DNA from: Nectonema munidae | Taxonomy: Eukaryota; Nematomorpha; Nectonematoida; Nectonematidae | Direction of reading: 5' to 3' | Assembly: GCA_030549495.1 (NCBI GenBank) | Contig: JAUIRK010000947.1 | Span: 500,001 to 564,000, forward strand | Length of the DNA stretch: 64,000 nucleotides | Part shown: in pieces, positions 1 through 24,900 of the stretch | Layout: each line of letters begins with the position of its first letter | Numbering within the stretch: position 1 is the first letter of the stretch | Notes under the pieces: model-generated | Databases searched by the model: none | Told to the model about the DNA's origin: nothing | What the model saw: the letters and a program-made list of their open reading frames with translations, nothing else | Program-made: the position numbers and the translations under genes

Positions 1-1630
1 GTCGTGATTTATTTTGTATTATTTTATCTATGAAAACAGAATTTCCCATATTCATATTTTCATATTAATAAAATTCAAGTAAATTCATAGGGGTTAAAGG
101 AACCATCAAAAGTGGTTTTGGTGAACGGGTGCTCGCTTAGGCCTTTTCAGATCGAGACAGACACAAGTGTCCCTCCATAAATAAAAATCATCTGCTTGTA
201 TATTTTCAAAAACCACGCTCATAAAATAAACGCAATCCGCTTTAAAATTACGAAGAATTGGAAGTGATCGTTATATATTATTGTAGTAGGCATGAAAGTT
301 GGTTTGCGTGTAAAATTTTGACAGTTTCATCATTTACATATGTTTCGTTTTTCCTTCTCGTTTTGCAGAAAGAGATAATTCATTCGGCATCCTATATTTT
401 GTATATTTTTTATCAGTGATGACGACGTAGTTGCTTATCTTATTATTATGCAATGAAGCTTCTCTCTATATTGAAGAACGCAGGCACTGAATTAATTTTT
501 TGTATTCACTATAGAAAGCTTACTTTGGTATACAAGAATAACTTAAGATGGAAGAGCGTCCTGTAAGTTTTAGTGTATATTCTGAAAATGGATAAGAGTA
601 CACAGAACTAGAGCATTTAAATGGAAATGCTTTGCTTAATGTGAAAGAATTTTTCAGGAAAAATTCTCTCAAATCAAAGTCAGAATGATTTCATATCTTG
701 CTGGCATGATGGTTCGCATAGAATAAAGATGTGCAAAACATAAAACTACGCAGGAAAAGGGATTTTTTGATTAGCGTGCCACTTTTAAACATTCAAGCAA
801 TAGATAGCATGAGTTATTATAAAATTATAATGTTAAAGTATGTGGCTACAAAACTGAAATATTAATGTTAAATTTGGTATAGACTACTGACATATCAAAT
901 GTTTATTGTATGTTGACTACGCAATCAGATTTTAATGAATTTCATATTTAAAAAATTGCACGTAAGAATATGTACTACCAAAAAGTGAGATAATTTTTTT
1001 AAATTTCATTTTTTTAAATCTTTCAAATCCATATCAAATTATTGTATATAAAATTTTAATTATCTTTTCATATAAGTTTAATTTTCCAGAATTATTGTAT
1101 ATTGAATATTTTTTATACTGCTAATAATAATTCTTCGAAATTATTTAGCTAAACTTTCAAAAAAGGGAACGAGAAGGAGGGGGGTGAGTTCTTTCTGTAT
1201 CCGCTCCTGTTACACATTACGATAAACAGAAGGTCATTATTATGCATAGTTGTTTGAAAAACGGTAATTTTCGCCAATCTATAAATTGATATTAACGATC
1301 GAAGGCGATATTGAATCGTTTAGTGTGCCTGATTGTAGCCCTCAAGCCGCCTGGTTCACATGTAATGTGCAGGGGTGGCCTGTTATATATTCCGAAAAGG
1401 CGCGCGCATTGATGACTTCTATGTTAAAAATTACTCAATTCTTTTTGAGATCTTTGATAATAATCATCTGATTCACTTATATCTTATTTTCTACAAACTG
1501 TGGTAAAGAGAATGACATTTAAATATAGGCACTCTCTATTTAGCAAACTAACGAATTATCGAACTAACTAAGTAAATAATGATTAACTAAACAGAGTAAT
1601 TAATTAACTAACTCAATAAATACTAACGAG
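1..1630. other. AT-rich sequence without recognised gene
   Basis: I find no exon here that matches a family I know. The SLC7 gene beginning at 2723 must have 5' exons for its first transmembrane helices, and I looked for them here without success. The stretch 1286-1420 has clearly higher GC than its surroundings and is open for 61 codons on +. At 1370 it contains a CAGGGGTGGCC word, which resembles hAT transposon termini, but no partner terminus is visible. Confidence 0.5.
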
Positions 1631-1785
1631 GTTGGCGTGAGTTAAGTTGGTTAGATCCTTGACTTTGACCATATGGTGTTTGGTTCGATCCAGCATGGAG
1701 CCTTCTTTACTCATAGTTCGACACAAGCGGTGCAATTGCGTCTTGTCGATAAAAAGACTCAAAGATACCCTTACCTTTACTAAAG
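1631..1785 (+). repeat. tRNA-derived SINE, family A, copy 1
   Basis: This is about 155 bp with an RNA polymerase III promoter layout: an A-box-like GAGTTAAGTTGGTTAGA near 1638 and a B box GGTTCGATCC near 1682. A conserved tail follows (CTCATAGTTCGACACAAG, then a stretch ending in ACCTTTACC). The same organisation recurs at 7336, 11751 and, inverted, at 56555. This copy is the most diverged of the four. Short open frames over it are incidental. Confidence 0.7.
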
Positions 1786-2722
1786 TGCAAACTAACTCCC
1801 CTCAAACCATATGTAGCGCCAAAGGACATAAATTCCGATGATACCCCTCCATCGTCTTACATGGTGTAATTTATCCCTATCTTTTGCTATTCAAAGAAGA
1901 GTTGGATACAATCTCTTAGAATGATGAAAAATATCGATCACCCCCCCCCCCCCCCCTATCGACGGGCCTGTGTTTACCTATATGGAGGGGTGCTCACCCA
2001 CGAAGTAAGGAGAGGGAATTTATTAGCATCTTCATCATAACAATAATTTGATCTTTGAAATCATTTTAGGAACTAATTTTTATATACCTTGTATGAAAAT
2101 GAATAGACCGAAGGAAAATTTTTCAGTTAAAATCACTAAAAAATGTTTCCATGAAAATGTCATCCATGTTTGTCAACATGCTTTATCTGTAATTAAAGTA
2201 ATACATTTTTCTTTTAACAGCTCTACTCTTGTGCATATGAGCTGTTTCTTGATGTTTATTCACATTTCTGATTTTATCATCGTCTGTATTTCTTATTATT
2301 TTAAATTTACGAATTGCTATACAACAGCTAACAGACTTTTTTGCTCTGCATAACATTATTTTCTCCCATGTTTGTTCCGATCTATTTTCTTTGTTTGTTT
2401 TGAAATTCGGTAATAATAATAATAATAAACTTCTTCTTTTATATTTCTCACATTCATTTCCTCTAGCCCACATTAAGAGTAATATTTCTATTATACTTTT
2501 CTTTTCTTTTTACCGTTAGAAGGAACTCATAAGATCCATCGTCGCCACCAAACATATCCAAGATTTTCCCATATTTTCTTCACATTGCTTTTTTATTATG
2601 AGAATAAGAATGTTGGCAAAAGATAGTTTCCATATTATTTTTTTGATTGTCAGCAGCTTAAATGAGAGAAACACCTCACTTTTGTTATACGCGATAAATT
2701 TTGAATTCACAAAAAATTGAAG
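1786..2722. other. non-coding sequence with a C16 run
   Basis: A run of 16 cytosines lies at 1941-1956. The remainder is AT-rich. A short AAT trinucleotide run lies near 2412. Small open frames on both strands have no recognisable features. This is probably SLC7 intron, because the first recognised SLC7 exon starts at 2723. Confidence 0.5.
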
Positions 2723-14741
<12,019 letters not shown>

Positions 14742-15251
14742 AAAAATGTCTAGTCAAAAAATAAATTTACTTTTTATTTTTTAATATTCATACTACTCTA
14801 TACTTTTTTTTTTATAAAAAAATTGTTGATACGAAAACTTCTAATTAAATATATCAAGTAAGTTTTAATTTATGGATTAAAAAAATAAAATAAATTACCA
14901 AGTAGAATAATCAGACGACTTTCTTTAAATAACAGACGAGAATAAAATAAGTTAAATACATAAATTATTTGATTTAGCGTAAATTTAATAGAAATCATGG
15001 CACTTATAGCTTATCTCCCTCCCCTCCCGAAATTATTATGAAAAAGTTAAATAAAATATCACTAAAATTTTTTTTATGAAAAAATAAATAAACATTTTTT
15101 ATATATTTTTTTAAAATATACATTATAAAGATAAAAAATTTTTAGTGAGAGGGGAGTTAACTAATAAATATTGAAATCATTAATAAAAAAATATCATGAT
15201 AAATAATAATAATAATTATCTATTTTTTTATTATTAATTTAATTTAAAGAA

Positions 15252-15911
15252 ATGGACAAAGAATTAAAAATTTTAGAAGAATTCCAAAAATTAGAAAAAC
15301 ATTCAAAATTGAGAACTATAATGAACTTATTAAAGGAAATTGACAAACCACAAAGTGAAATGCTTCAATCAATTATTTTTATAAAAGATTTTGAAGAAAA
15401 TGCAAACGAAGAAAATATAAATTTAACAAACCCTGATGATATCGTCAACAACTTAAAAAGTTTACAAAAGTTGCCATTAAACAAAATTTATGAAATTATC
15501 AATAATCTAAGAAATGATCTAGAAGATATCAAAGATGTAAATAATGTTTTATTGATTTTGGTTGCAATTGATGCTCGAGATGATTTAGACTTTTACTCCC
15601 ATTTGAGAATATGGAATATTTTGAAGTATTTAGAAACTTTAAGGCATAAAGAAGCCATTAAAGACAAACTGAAAAATGAAGTTAATGAAGGAGAAAAATT
15701 AAAAGAAATTTGTTCTTTCAGTTTTCAAAAAATGGAAGAAACTAAAAATGAAGTCAACCGTAAAAATCCTACCCTACCCGAAAATTCCGAAGATAACAAG
15801 TTCGGCATTGATACAAAAATGAAGAAAATAAAGGTTTCAGGAAATTCGAAGAAAAAAGGCGAAAAAATCACACTACTCTATGTTGATGGAGAAAGTAAAA
15901 ATTATTTATAA
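15252..15911 (+). CDS. uncharacterised intronless 219-aa protein
   Basis: This is the longest uninterrupted frame in the window. I do not recognise the family. The ATG at 15252 is preceded by a very AT-rich leader ending TTTAATTTAAAGAA. The protein is helical and highly charged. Residues about 1-60 and 75-150 look like amphipathic helices (MNLLKEIDKPQSEMLQSII, VNNLKSLQKLPLNKIYEIIN, LDFYSHLRIWNILKYLETL). Residues about 165-210 are polar and lysine-rich (KMKKIKVSGNSKKKGEK), possibly nuclear. There is no signal peptide and no membrane helix. The LKSLQKLPL...NLRND run faintly recalls TFIIS N-terminal (LW/TND) domains, too weak to assign. It starts 510 bp after the SLC7 stop and ends 83 bp from the MRPL4 stop on the other strand. 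Lack of introns could mean a retrocopy or a small single-exon gene. Confidence 0.75.
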   Translation: MDKELKILEEFQKLEKHSKLRTIMNLLKEIDKPQSEMLQSIIFIKDFEENANEENINLTNPDDIVNNLKSLQKLPLNKIYEIINNLRNDLEDIKDVNNVLLILVAIDARDDLDFYSHLRIWNILKYLETLRHKEAIKDKLKNEVNEGEKLKEICSFSFQKMEETKNEVNRKNPTLPENSEDNKFGIDTKMKKIKVSGNSKKKGEKITLLYVDGESKNYL

Positions 15912-15930
15912 AAAGAATGAAAAATGAAAC

Positions 15931-15936
15931 TTTATT
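15931..15936 (-). terminator. poly(A) signal of MRPL4
   Basis: AATAAA on -, 59 bp past the MRPL4 stop codon. It sits in the 83-bp gap between the two convergent genes. Confidence 0.6.
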
Positions 15937-15994
15937 TTTCCTTAAAATATTATAACTTGTTTCACACTGAGAGATTATAAATTATTTCCAATAC

Positions 15995-18900
15995 TTAAAT
16001 CGTTTTGGCGTTGTTTTGATGAAGGATCTTTTCTTCTAACATTTCTAAAGCTCTAACAGTAAGAACAAGACTTTCAAACTTGAGAATGCTATAAACATTT
16101 AAACCTTAAATAAAATATTATTACGCGTAATCATTTTTTTTAGAATTACAAAAAGTGAAGATCATTTGAAAGCAGAAGTTAAACATTTAATTTGAACAAG
16201 GATTTAAAAGATGAGAGAGCCGGAAACCTAATTTTGATTCCTCTGTTGTAGACCACTTCTACGTGTAATGCCTTATGATATTAATAAGAAGTGCGACAAA
16301 AAATATACAATGGGTGCTTTCCAAATGCGTTTGAAATTTTCTTTGAAAAAGGAATATTCATAGCAATCACAGATGCTAAAGTCCATGTTGGCTCTTATTT
16401 AAATATATAACGGTAGGGAAAAGATACGATCTATGCTAAGGTGACGCATTAATTCAATATAACTATAACAGTAATAAAAACTTAAGACTTATTGCAAACA
16501 CTTTCTCCTTTATTGACCTGAGCTTCTTCTTTGTTGGTCCTAGTTGCTCATTTATACCGTATATGCAAATATGGATTATAAAAGCCGATTTTCAGAGGAG
16601 AAAACGTAAAAAATGCCGTTACCAATATACCTTTAAAATTGAAAGAAATAAAAATTGAATGCAAAAATATGTAGCAAGTACAAAAGACAAATGTTTATAG
16701 TTTAGGCATCTATCTAAGCCAGTGCTTCCAAACTTAAAAGATGCGAGCCCAAATAAGCGGTAAGCAATTTTCTTGGGGTGACTAAATCATGCAAAAAGTT
16801 AAAAGATTAATCAGTATCTAATTTTATAAGCAACCGAGTTGTTAAGGGTTCAGGCCTCAAGGCACGTCAAAGATTAAGCAACTTGCTTAGCAACCCTCTC
16901 TTGCTAAATTTCTGGAATTGTAAACATCACCTTTATTTCTCCTTTTTTTCGAGAAGTAAGACTCATTTTGAGTTAATTTAATTATTTTTACTAACATTTA
17001 ATAGAAATAGAAATTATTATTTTTTATAATTACAAAATTTTTATAAATTAATAAAAAAATAGGCAACCACATAAGCAACCTGAGCCCTGAAAAGGCCCTC
17101 CACCCTCAGCAACCTGGGGCAAAATGGAGTGGCTCATATTAAAAAAGGTGTACTCATTTAATCAATATGTTTAAGAGCGATCCAAAAATGGACATCATAG
17201 GATGACCAGTTTTTACCTGGAATCAAGAGAGATTCTATAGTCGTCGGCTTTGCCTGGTAATGAAGAAAGGGTTACGGTAAGGAATTATCTGAGTGAGTAA
17301 AAGCAATTTGGTTCATAAACTACTTTTTAATTATATATTACTTAAAAAATCTGAAAAAAATTACTTCAATTTACTTGCAGCGTTAGATTGGAATATATAT
17401 ATATATAGCATGTTATAACTCAGAAAAGGAAATCAAACAGGTTATCGAGGTGCGATCCACACTCTATCTCTTACATCGCCCCATATGGGACTCAGAATGA
17501 ATATATTATTTTGATTTATTCACTCAAAAAATTAAAATAAAATAAAATAGGTAAGTGCCGCTTAAATTCAAAAGTTATAAGATTAAATAAATTTTGGCGT
17601 AAGAATAAAAATTTTTTACCATATAAAGGCATAATTCCGTATTTGTTCATATTATTGCATACTTGAGCTATATTCGAAGGCATATAATCACAACTAAATG
17701 AAAATAAAATATTTGTATTGAAAGCTATTACAAAAGCCATTATTTCCTTTAAAGTTTATTTACTTAATCAATATTTATCCCATAAGGGTGTTAACAAATT
17801 AAAGTCTACTAAAGGGAATCAATTATGCATCAAAATGAAAATGTTCAAAACTTATCAATATGTTATAAAATTGGATATATTATATTAGTGGTCTGGCAAG
17901 GGCATGGGGGACAACAAAAAAAACAAATGTATTGACATACATGGTTTTGTCAGCCCACGATATATCTTATTCACAAATCCTACTTTCATTCCAAAAATTT
18001 TTAATGAAATTTTAATTTTAATGCAAAGTTTTATCCAAAAACAGATCAATAAATAATAGGACTTTAAGTTTGTTTTATTCAAAAAAAAAAATTATTTTTT
18101 ACTTTTTTTTGTTAACAGGATTCTTTTATGCACATAGAGAATATTTTGCTACCTTGCAGGTTTATTATTTTTATTTATTTAAAATAGCTATAACTTTGAA
18201 AATTAAGGGTTTAAGAATTAACTTTAGTAAGTCTAAGTGGATGAAAATAGGTAATTCTTTAATAATACAAAATCTAGTTTCAAAAATAGATCCATGTGGT
18301 GTTTGTGCGATAAGAGTCAAAAGAAATTATATTTTTTGTACATCTTATAGTATATGGATACATAAAAGGTGCACTGGTATTAAAGGTAGTTTATTAAAGG
18401 TTAAAAATTTTAAGTGTACTAGTTGCTCAGATTTTAAAAAAGTTGAAATTAATAAAGAAAAGTTAGTAATAAGAGATATAGAACTAGAAAAGATTAATCA
18501 ATTTTGTTACTTCGAAGAGGTTATAGATCAGAAGGGTAGTGTTAGTAACTCAGTAGAACACAGAATAAAACTAGCTTGGAAGAAATTTAAATTTTTAGGT
18601 GGTGTTCTATGCGATAATACTTTTTCTTTAAATATAAATGGTTATCTTTATAAAAGTTGTTAAGAATTATTTGTAAATCTAATTGGAAAGACAAATTAAG
18701 CAATGAAAAAATACGAAGTTTATGTAATGTAAATGAAATCAATAAAGTAATAGATAGGCAACGATTAAAGTAGTAGTTTGGAAGCGTAAACAGAAGACCA
18801 GCTGAAGAGTTAATTAATAAATCGTACAAACAGCAAACTACAGGTATATCTAAGGGTAGACCAAATTAGCATGGAGAGAAGTATGTCCCTAAAAATAGAG

Positions 18901-21900
18901 AATTAAAAATAAGGGATGAACAAAATACGGTATTTTGGAAGTGTAAAATTAGGTAGTTTTTTTATATCTGTTTTCATAGTTGCAACACCGGCTAGACCGT
19001 AGCTTGCTCGGAAAGTAGCCGTAAAACCGATTTATATATTATAAATTAGCCTTCTTATTATTGAAGTATTGTTTACAAAGTGTATGAATTACAAATAAAA
19101 ATTATCTATCACAGGATATAAAAGATTATTATCACCTTTCTAAAATACGAGCTAAAAGATTCTGACATACACAACTAGTTTTCTTATAGACAGCATAGAT
19201 CCTTTATAAAGCGGTAAGTAAGGTCCAATTCCCGAAACAGCGTTAAAAATTAGTTGTGCGTATTTAGGAAATAAGTTTATTAAAATTTTTTCAAAATTAT
19301 TCCATCTTTAGCACTTTACGTTTAAATTTTAGACGATATTAAAAAACGGGAGGCAGGATCTTGCCGCGTCATAAAGGATCGATTGCTGTAATAATATTTA
19401 ATTATTATTATTCACAAGAAGGAATGGATTCTATAGTTTTTGAATGCTTTGAAAGTTTAAGAAAAAGCTGATAAAAAGAATACTCATCCACAAATAAAAC
19501 ACTCTTTCCCCAATCTCTTTCATTCGCAACATCGTCTAAATACTAAAACAAATCGTAATTAATGCAAGATAAGAAAAATCAAATATTTACCAAAGGATCA
19601 AAAAATGGAATCTCCAAATCATCCACAATGTGCAAATCATCCTAAAAAAGAATTTAAATGTTGAAGAATACTAGAAAAATTAGTACTTAGAAAGATCGCA
19701 CTCGACTTCCACTCCATTTTTACTTAAAAACTGAACAAAATTAACACCAGCGCTTCACATCCTACTTCAACTAAAAAAAGCTACTTCATAAGCTCACAAC
19801 AATAAAACCCTTTTTCCATTATTTAAAAAACCTTAAAAAACTCAACTCCACCTCTGACTACTAAATTTTATGAGATATCGACTCCAAATCGTATCCCTTT
19901 CAAATTTCCGACTCTACAAGGAGTAAAGAAATCCATTGACTTAAAATGTAGCTAAAATAATTAAGCAAGAATGGGAAGTTGAAAGCCAAGAAGTCAGACT
20001 CTAGCCTCAAATAGACACCAGATTTGTTCCGACACCGACTCCCCTATATCTACGTAGAAAGGATAAAGGTAATAAAAAAGATGGAAGTAGGGTTTAGAGT
20101 CCTTGCTAGTATTTAAAAAAACGAAATAAAAAATTTTTATGAAGTAAAAAAGAACTCATATTATTTCCGAGTGCGACTGACATTTCTATCCTATTCGACT
20201 CCAATTCTCAACTCTTTCACAGATTTATAACTAGTGTAGAGGTAGCATAAAACAATTTCCTTCAGCTAAAGCTAGGATAGAGCGTAGATGAAGTTTTTTT
20301 TTAACAAAAGCAATATTTAGCAGTTTTGGGATGATAGAGATCATTATCTATGAATTATGGAATAAAAAAGAAAACAGATGAATGCTTATCTATCTAAATA
20401 GAGATGAAATGAAAAAATATTCATTATATCAGGTCATGTTTATCATAAAATGGCGCGCATAATTTACACATAATGGGTTTGATGCATTCAATATTTCAAG
20501 GATATAAAATGAAAAATAACATCCTCATCGCAATAAAATCAAATGCTTGCTCATCTTAATATACTGAGAATGTTTGATTTTGCATACTTCTTCCATGCTG
20601 TCCCTCAATTCATAATTATTTTTGGTTCAATCTCAAATTTATCGGTCGCTAAGAAAAATTGTTGAGATTGTTTTCCTTTTACTCAGAATTAAAAAGCGTA
20701 TAAAATCTATTAAAACAAAAAGTGCTGCACTTATAAAATCCGTGAAGTCAAGGTTGTCCTTAAATTTACATTCAAATTAACTTCAATTGTTTATGCATAT
20801 TTAATTTTGTTTGAAATGAAAAATAAGTTACTTTGGATTTTTCAAAAACAAAGAATAAAACTGCTGCTGTTTTGGAGTTTAAAATCAAAAGAATGGCATA
20901 CGTTTACAATATTGGTGAGTATATTTTAATATCACATCATACAAAAATAAGCACTGTCATAATAAATTCGCTAAATAAATGCATCAAATTATGTATTGAT
21001 AAAAGAAACAAATGAGAAAACTTCACACAGTTTAGAAATGAAATATACGAACACATGGGGGCTAAAAGTTTTCTGGAAAATAAGCACTTGACACCATGGA
21101 TATATAAGCCTTGAATCTAAAATGAAGGTAGCTTTGGTTAGCTGTGTAAATCGCTGAATTATAGAAATTTTCTTATTTCAAGACAAATAAACGTTGAATG
21201 AATAATACTTAGTCCGCTAACAAAGTCTCATTTTTCAAAATTTTAAGATCCCAAAGAATCGAATCTAGCATCATCCCATCACTCGTTTTTTATTGATTAT
21301 ATTATTATTATTATTTAAAATATTATGCTTGAGAAATGTATACCAGAAGTATTCTTTATTTGCTCAATTTACACCTACATTCTTGTTACCTTGCACCAAG
21401 TATGCTTTCAAGATTTAAATTTATATTGCAAATTTAGATTTAAGTTTTCTGCAAAAGATTAAACTATTTCTATTGCCGAATCAAATCGGTATATATATAA
21501 TATATATATATAAGCATTGCATCTTTCCCAATTTGCAAATGCAGCAATAGAAATCAAAATTACGATCTATAAATAAAAAATGTGAATCGATAAACGAAAA
21601 AATATTTTACGCACATTTTCAAGATGGAATGAATCAAAGTGAATAACGTGTATTATAAGAGGATTTTTTATTTCGTATGCGCGTATCCGCTTTAAAAAAG
21701 TAGAAAAGAGAGAAACCTGTGCGAATTTGATGGACAAAGCTGAACATAAGGCGATTGCACGATAACCTTTAGGAAGATAATAGTACCATGAGCGTGGAGC
21801 TCTAGGCCCAAAATTCTTGCCACCTTGAAGCAAGGATAAATAAATAGAAGGGCTCTGATGTTAGAGTGGAAAAAAGATAGCAACCTTTATCCCGATTTGA

Positions 21901-24900
21901 CGCCCTAATTTCTTTGTACGGAGCTTTTCCGGTCTTTTTATGAGGAATCGGTTTTTTAGAGGAACCAGGTTGTTCTGGCACAGTAGGAAAATGTTCATAC
22001 GTCTAAAATAAATGCATTACACTACAACTCGGATAAATCCAAAAAGGTTAAGAAAAAAAGCACATTTTTCGTATTCACCTTAGAAAACATTTTATGGAGA
22101 AAGTAGCCTTAAACGACATTAATTAAAAAAAAATTGACCCTCACAAAATATTAATTCATGGAAAATAATACAATATAATAAATATTAATTGAAGGAAATT
22201 ATTAAATAATTGAGTATTCCTTACCAAAATTAATTGGCCTTCAATTCAAACTGCTTTAATGCAAATAATGAGTTTAAGATTTTTGAAGTAAAGGGAGGAG
22301 GAACAAAAAGACTGGACTTGTTATATAATATTTTTATATATTATATAAAAAAAAAATTAAAAAATAAAAGTCAAACAATAAATTTGACTTGTTATATATT
22401 TTTTTGATATGCTGTATTGTTTTCTTCTAAATTGTGATTAAGATTCTCTGCATCAATCTTAGATATTCTCATCGTATTTTCAAGAAAAAATGTTATTATT
22501 TTTTTCGTAATATTTTTTTAAAGTAGTAATTTTTAGTTTATAAATTTTTGGCGTTTTGTTCTTCTTCAAAAAACCGGTTTCCCCCCGTTTTGAAAGAAAC
22601 AACGGCTCTAACAACCTGTTTAGAGCTTTTCGGTTTCTTTACATCTCTACTACTCAAACGACATATACATTCAAGGAAACGGCATTATAAAAAATATTTT
22701 CTTTTAGAATAAAGAAGGCATAGATATAGAGAATTTAATGCTTAATTAACTTTTTACAGCGCCACCTAAGAATTTCAAAATACACCTTTGCGGGAGATAC
22801 ACCCCACTTTGGGAACACGTGTACTCTAATATAAGCAGCCATGATAATTTTTAAATAAAAAAATGCACAAGCCACCTTAAATATAAGGAGGCATGCTTTT
22901 TTTTTTAATATAAACAAAAAATTTAAAAAAGAAAAAAATATACTTTTTTTATAAAAAATATATTCAGTTTAAACTAAATATATTTAAAATACTGATCTTG
23001 CAGATATTCCTCCAGGTATGACAGACTATTTGCAAAGGATGGTTATTGCAATAAATATGGCGTTTGAACACTACATCAGAAATGAAATTAATACAGAACA
23101 GCACAGAACGAGTCAAAATGTGAGTGGTGATTTAATTAGACTAAGTATTGGAGAGGTTTCTTGTTGGTGAATTAATGGCGCGATAATATTATTAGTGAGA
23201 CAAATAACAATACCGCTTTGAAAAAATAACTCACTCCTTAGAAAACATGTCAATTGAACAAAACGACCCAAAGTGTAAAACATTGGTTTTAATTTTATTG
23301 TGTTTGTTTTTCGATTCAGCGCTTCTGAATGATCAATCATAAGAAATTAATATGCATGATTTTCGTGCAATACTTGTTCTACTGATCCATTCTCACATGT
23401 GAGGTTTTTTCGATTGCTTGAGAATATCTTCTTTGTTTATACTTTTGTTAGTTACTTCCTTTTTATATATTCTTAAAAAATAGTTCCCCGCCTTTTTGGG
23501 AAAATTTTCATTCAATATGTCATTCCTAAGTCTATTAGCATCATTGGAGTATACAAATTTTAAAATAACTTTCAAAAGTAGAGATTCAATCAATTTTTAG
23601 AAAAGAAGGCACTCTTCAAAAATAATTTCAATTGAAGTGAATAACTATCTATCAAATTCAACAATCTAAAATTAGATTTATCACGTTTAACAACCTAACT
23701 TTTTAATCACTTTAATAATATAAATGTTATTCAATATTATAATTAAAAACTACTGAATAATATATATTTAAGTTTATTCCAAATGTAAATGCTCGTTATA
23801 TTCCTCTGAAGCATTTAGTAGCTTTTTTTAATTTACGCCTGTCAGCTTAAAATCCCACACTCTCATTACTCCTAATTTATTCAAATATCGGTTCAAAATC
23901 GTCATCGCCATTTTATAAGGTAATCCAAACTGGAATCGGTATCAGGCAGAAAATTGGAATTGGTATATCACTAGCTCACAATATTTACATGTATAAATAA
24001 TATATTAGTACGTATAAGAGTAAATGAGGATTAATAAAAGCAGGAATTATTTATTTTAGATATATTATCATCTGACATTATTTTTAATTTATTAACCTGT
24101 TAACGCCCAGAGTCGACTTTACAAAAATAAAATCCTCTGCGTTTATCAAAGCTCTCTAATACAAATCTTCTGCTTTACATTAGATATCGTCTGATTATTC
24201 TGATCGTTAACGGGTTAATGAACAAGTTTTTGCGTTTATATTTATCAACGTATCGGATAATTATTTTTCTTAACCCGTTAACGACCAGAATAATAAGACG
24301 ACATCCAATTTAAAGCAGAAGATTCGTATTGAAAAGCATTAAAAAACTAAGACAATTTAATTTTTGTAAAGTGGACATATGTCAATTGTTGTCGATAAGC
24401 GGTTAATGTCCTACACACAACATTTCATTATGTTGAATATAATTCCATCAATTAAACGATTTTCAAATCCTAATCTGCCTTAAAACAATATTTTCTTGGC
24501 CCCAATTTTCAGTAAACTTTTTCGCTGTCTCATTTACCAAGTCTCATTATATTGTGCTAATTGTCAAAAGGCAAAGTATTATATGTATTTTTTGATGAAC
24601 ATGATTAGGTCAGAAACAAGCGCGAATTATTGCTAACTTTACTAGTATGACTTGATAAGCATTTTTAATTAATAAAATATGGTACAAATTAAATAAAACA
24701 ATTTGTCATTAAAAACAGGGCTAAAAAGATCAAGAGAAAATATCGACTTCAAATGCTTAATAATAATAATTCAAGATAGGTAATTACCTTAGCGACCCTT
24801 AAATTTCATTATTAGATAATGATTCCGACTCATATGTCTTTAAAATTTCCGAATCCCGACTTAACCTCTGCAACCCCGATAAAAGTGTATACACAATGCG

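Noticed and set aside
1286-1471. GC-richer 61-codon frame (GDIESFSVPDCSPQAAWFTC) as an SLC7 or PAS-domain exon
   Set aside because: It does not match the SLC7 N-terminus and no splice pair fits; it may be part of an unidentified repeat.
2183-2473. 96- to 101-codon overlapping frames on both strands
   Set aside because: No domain, no splice signals and ordinary AT-rich composition.
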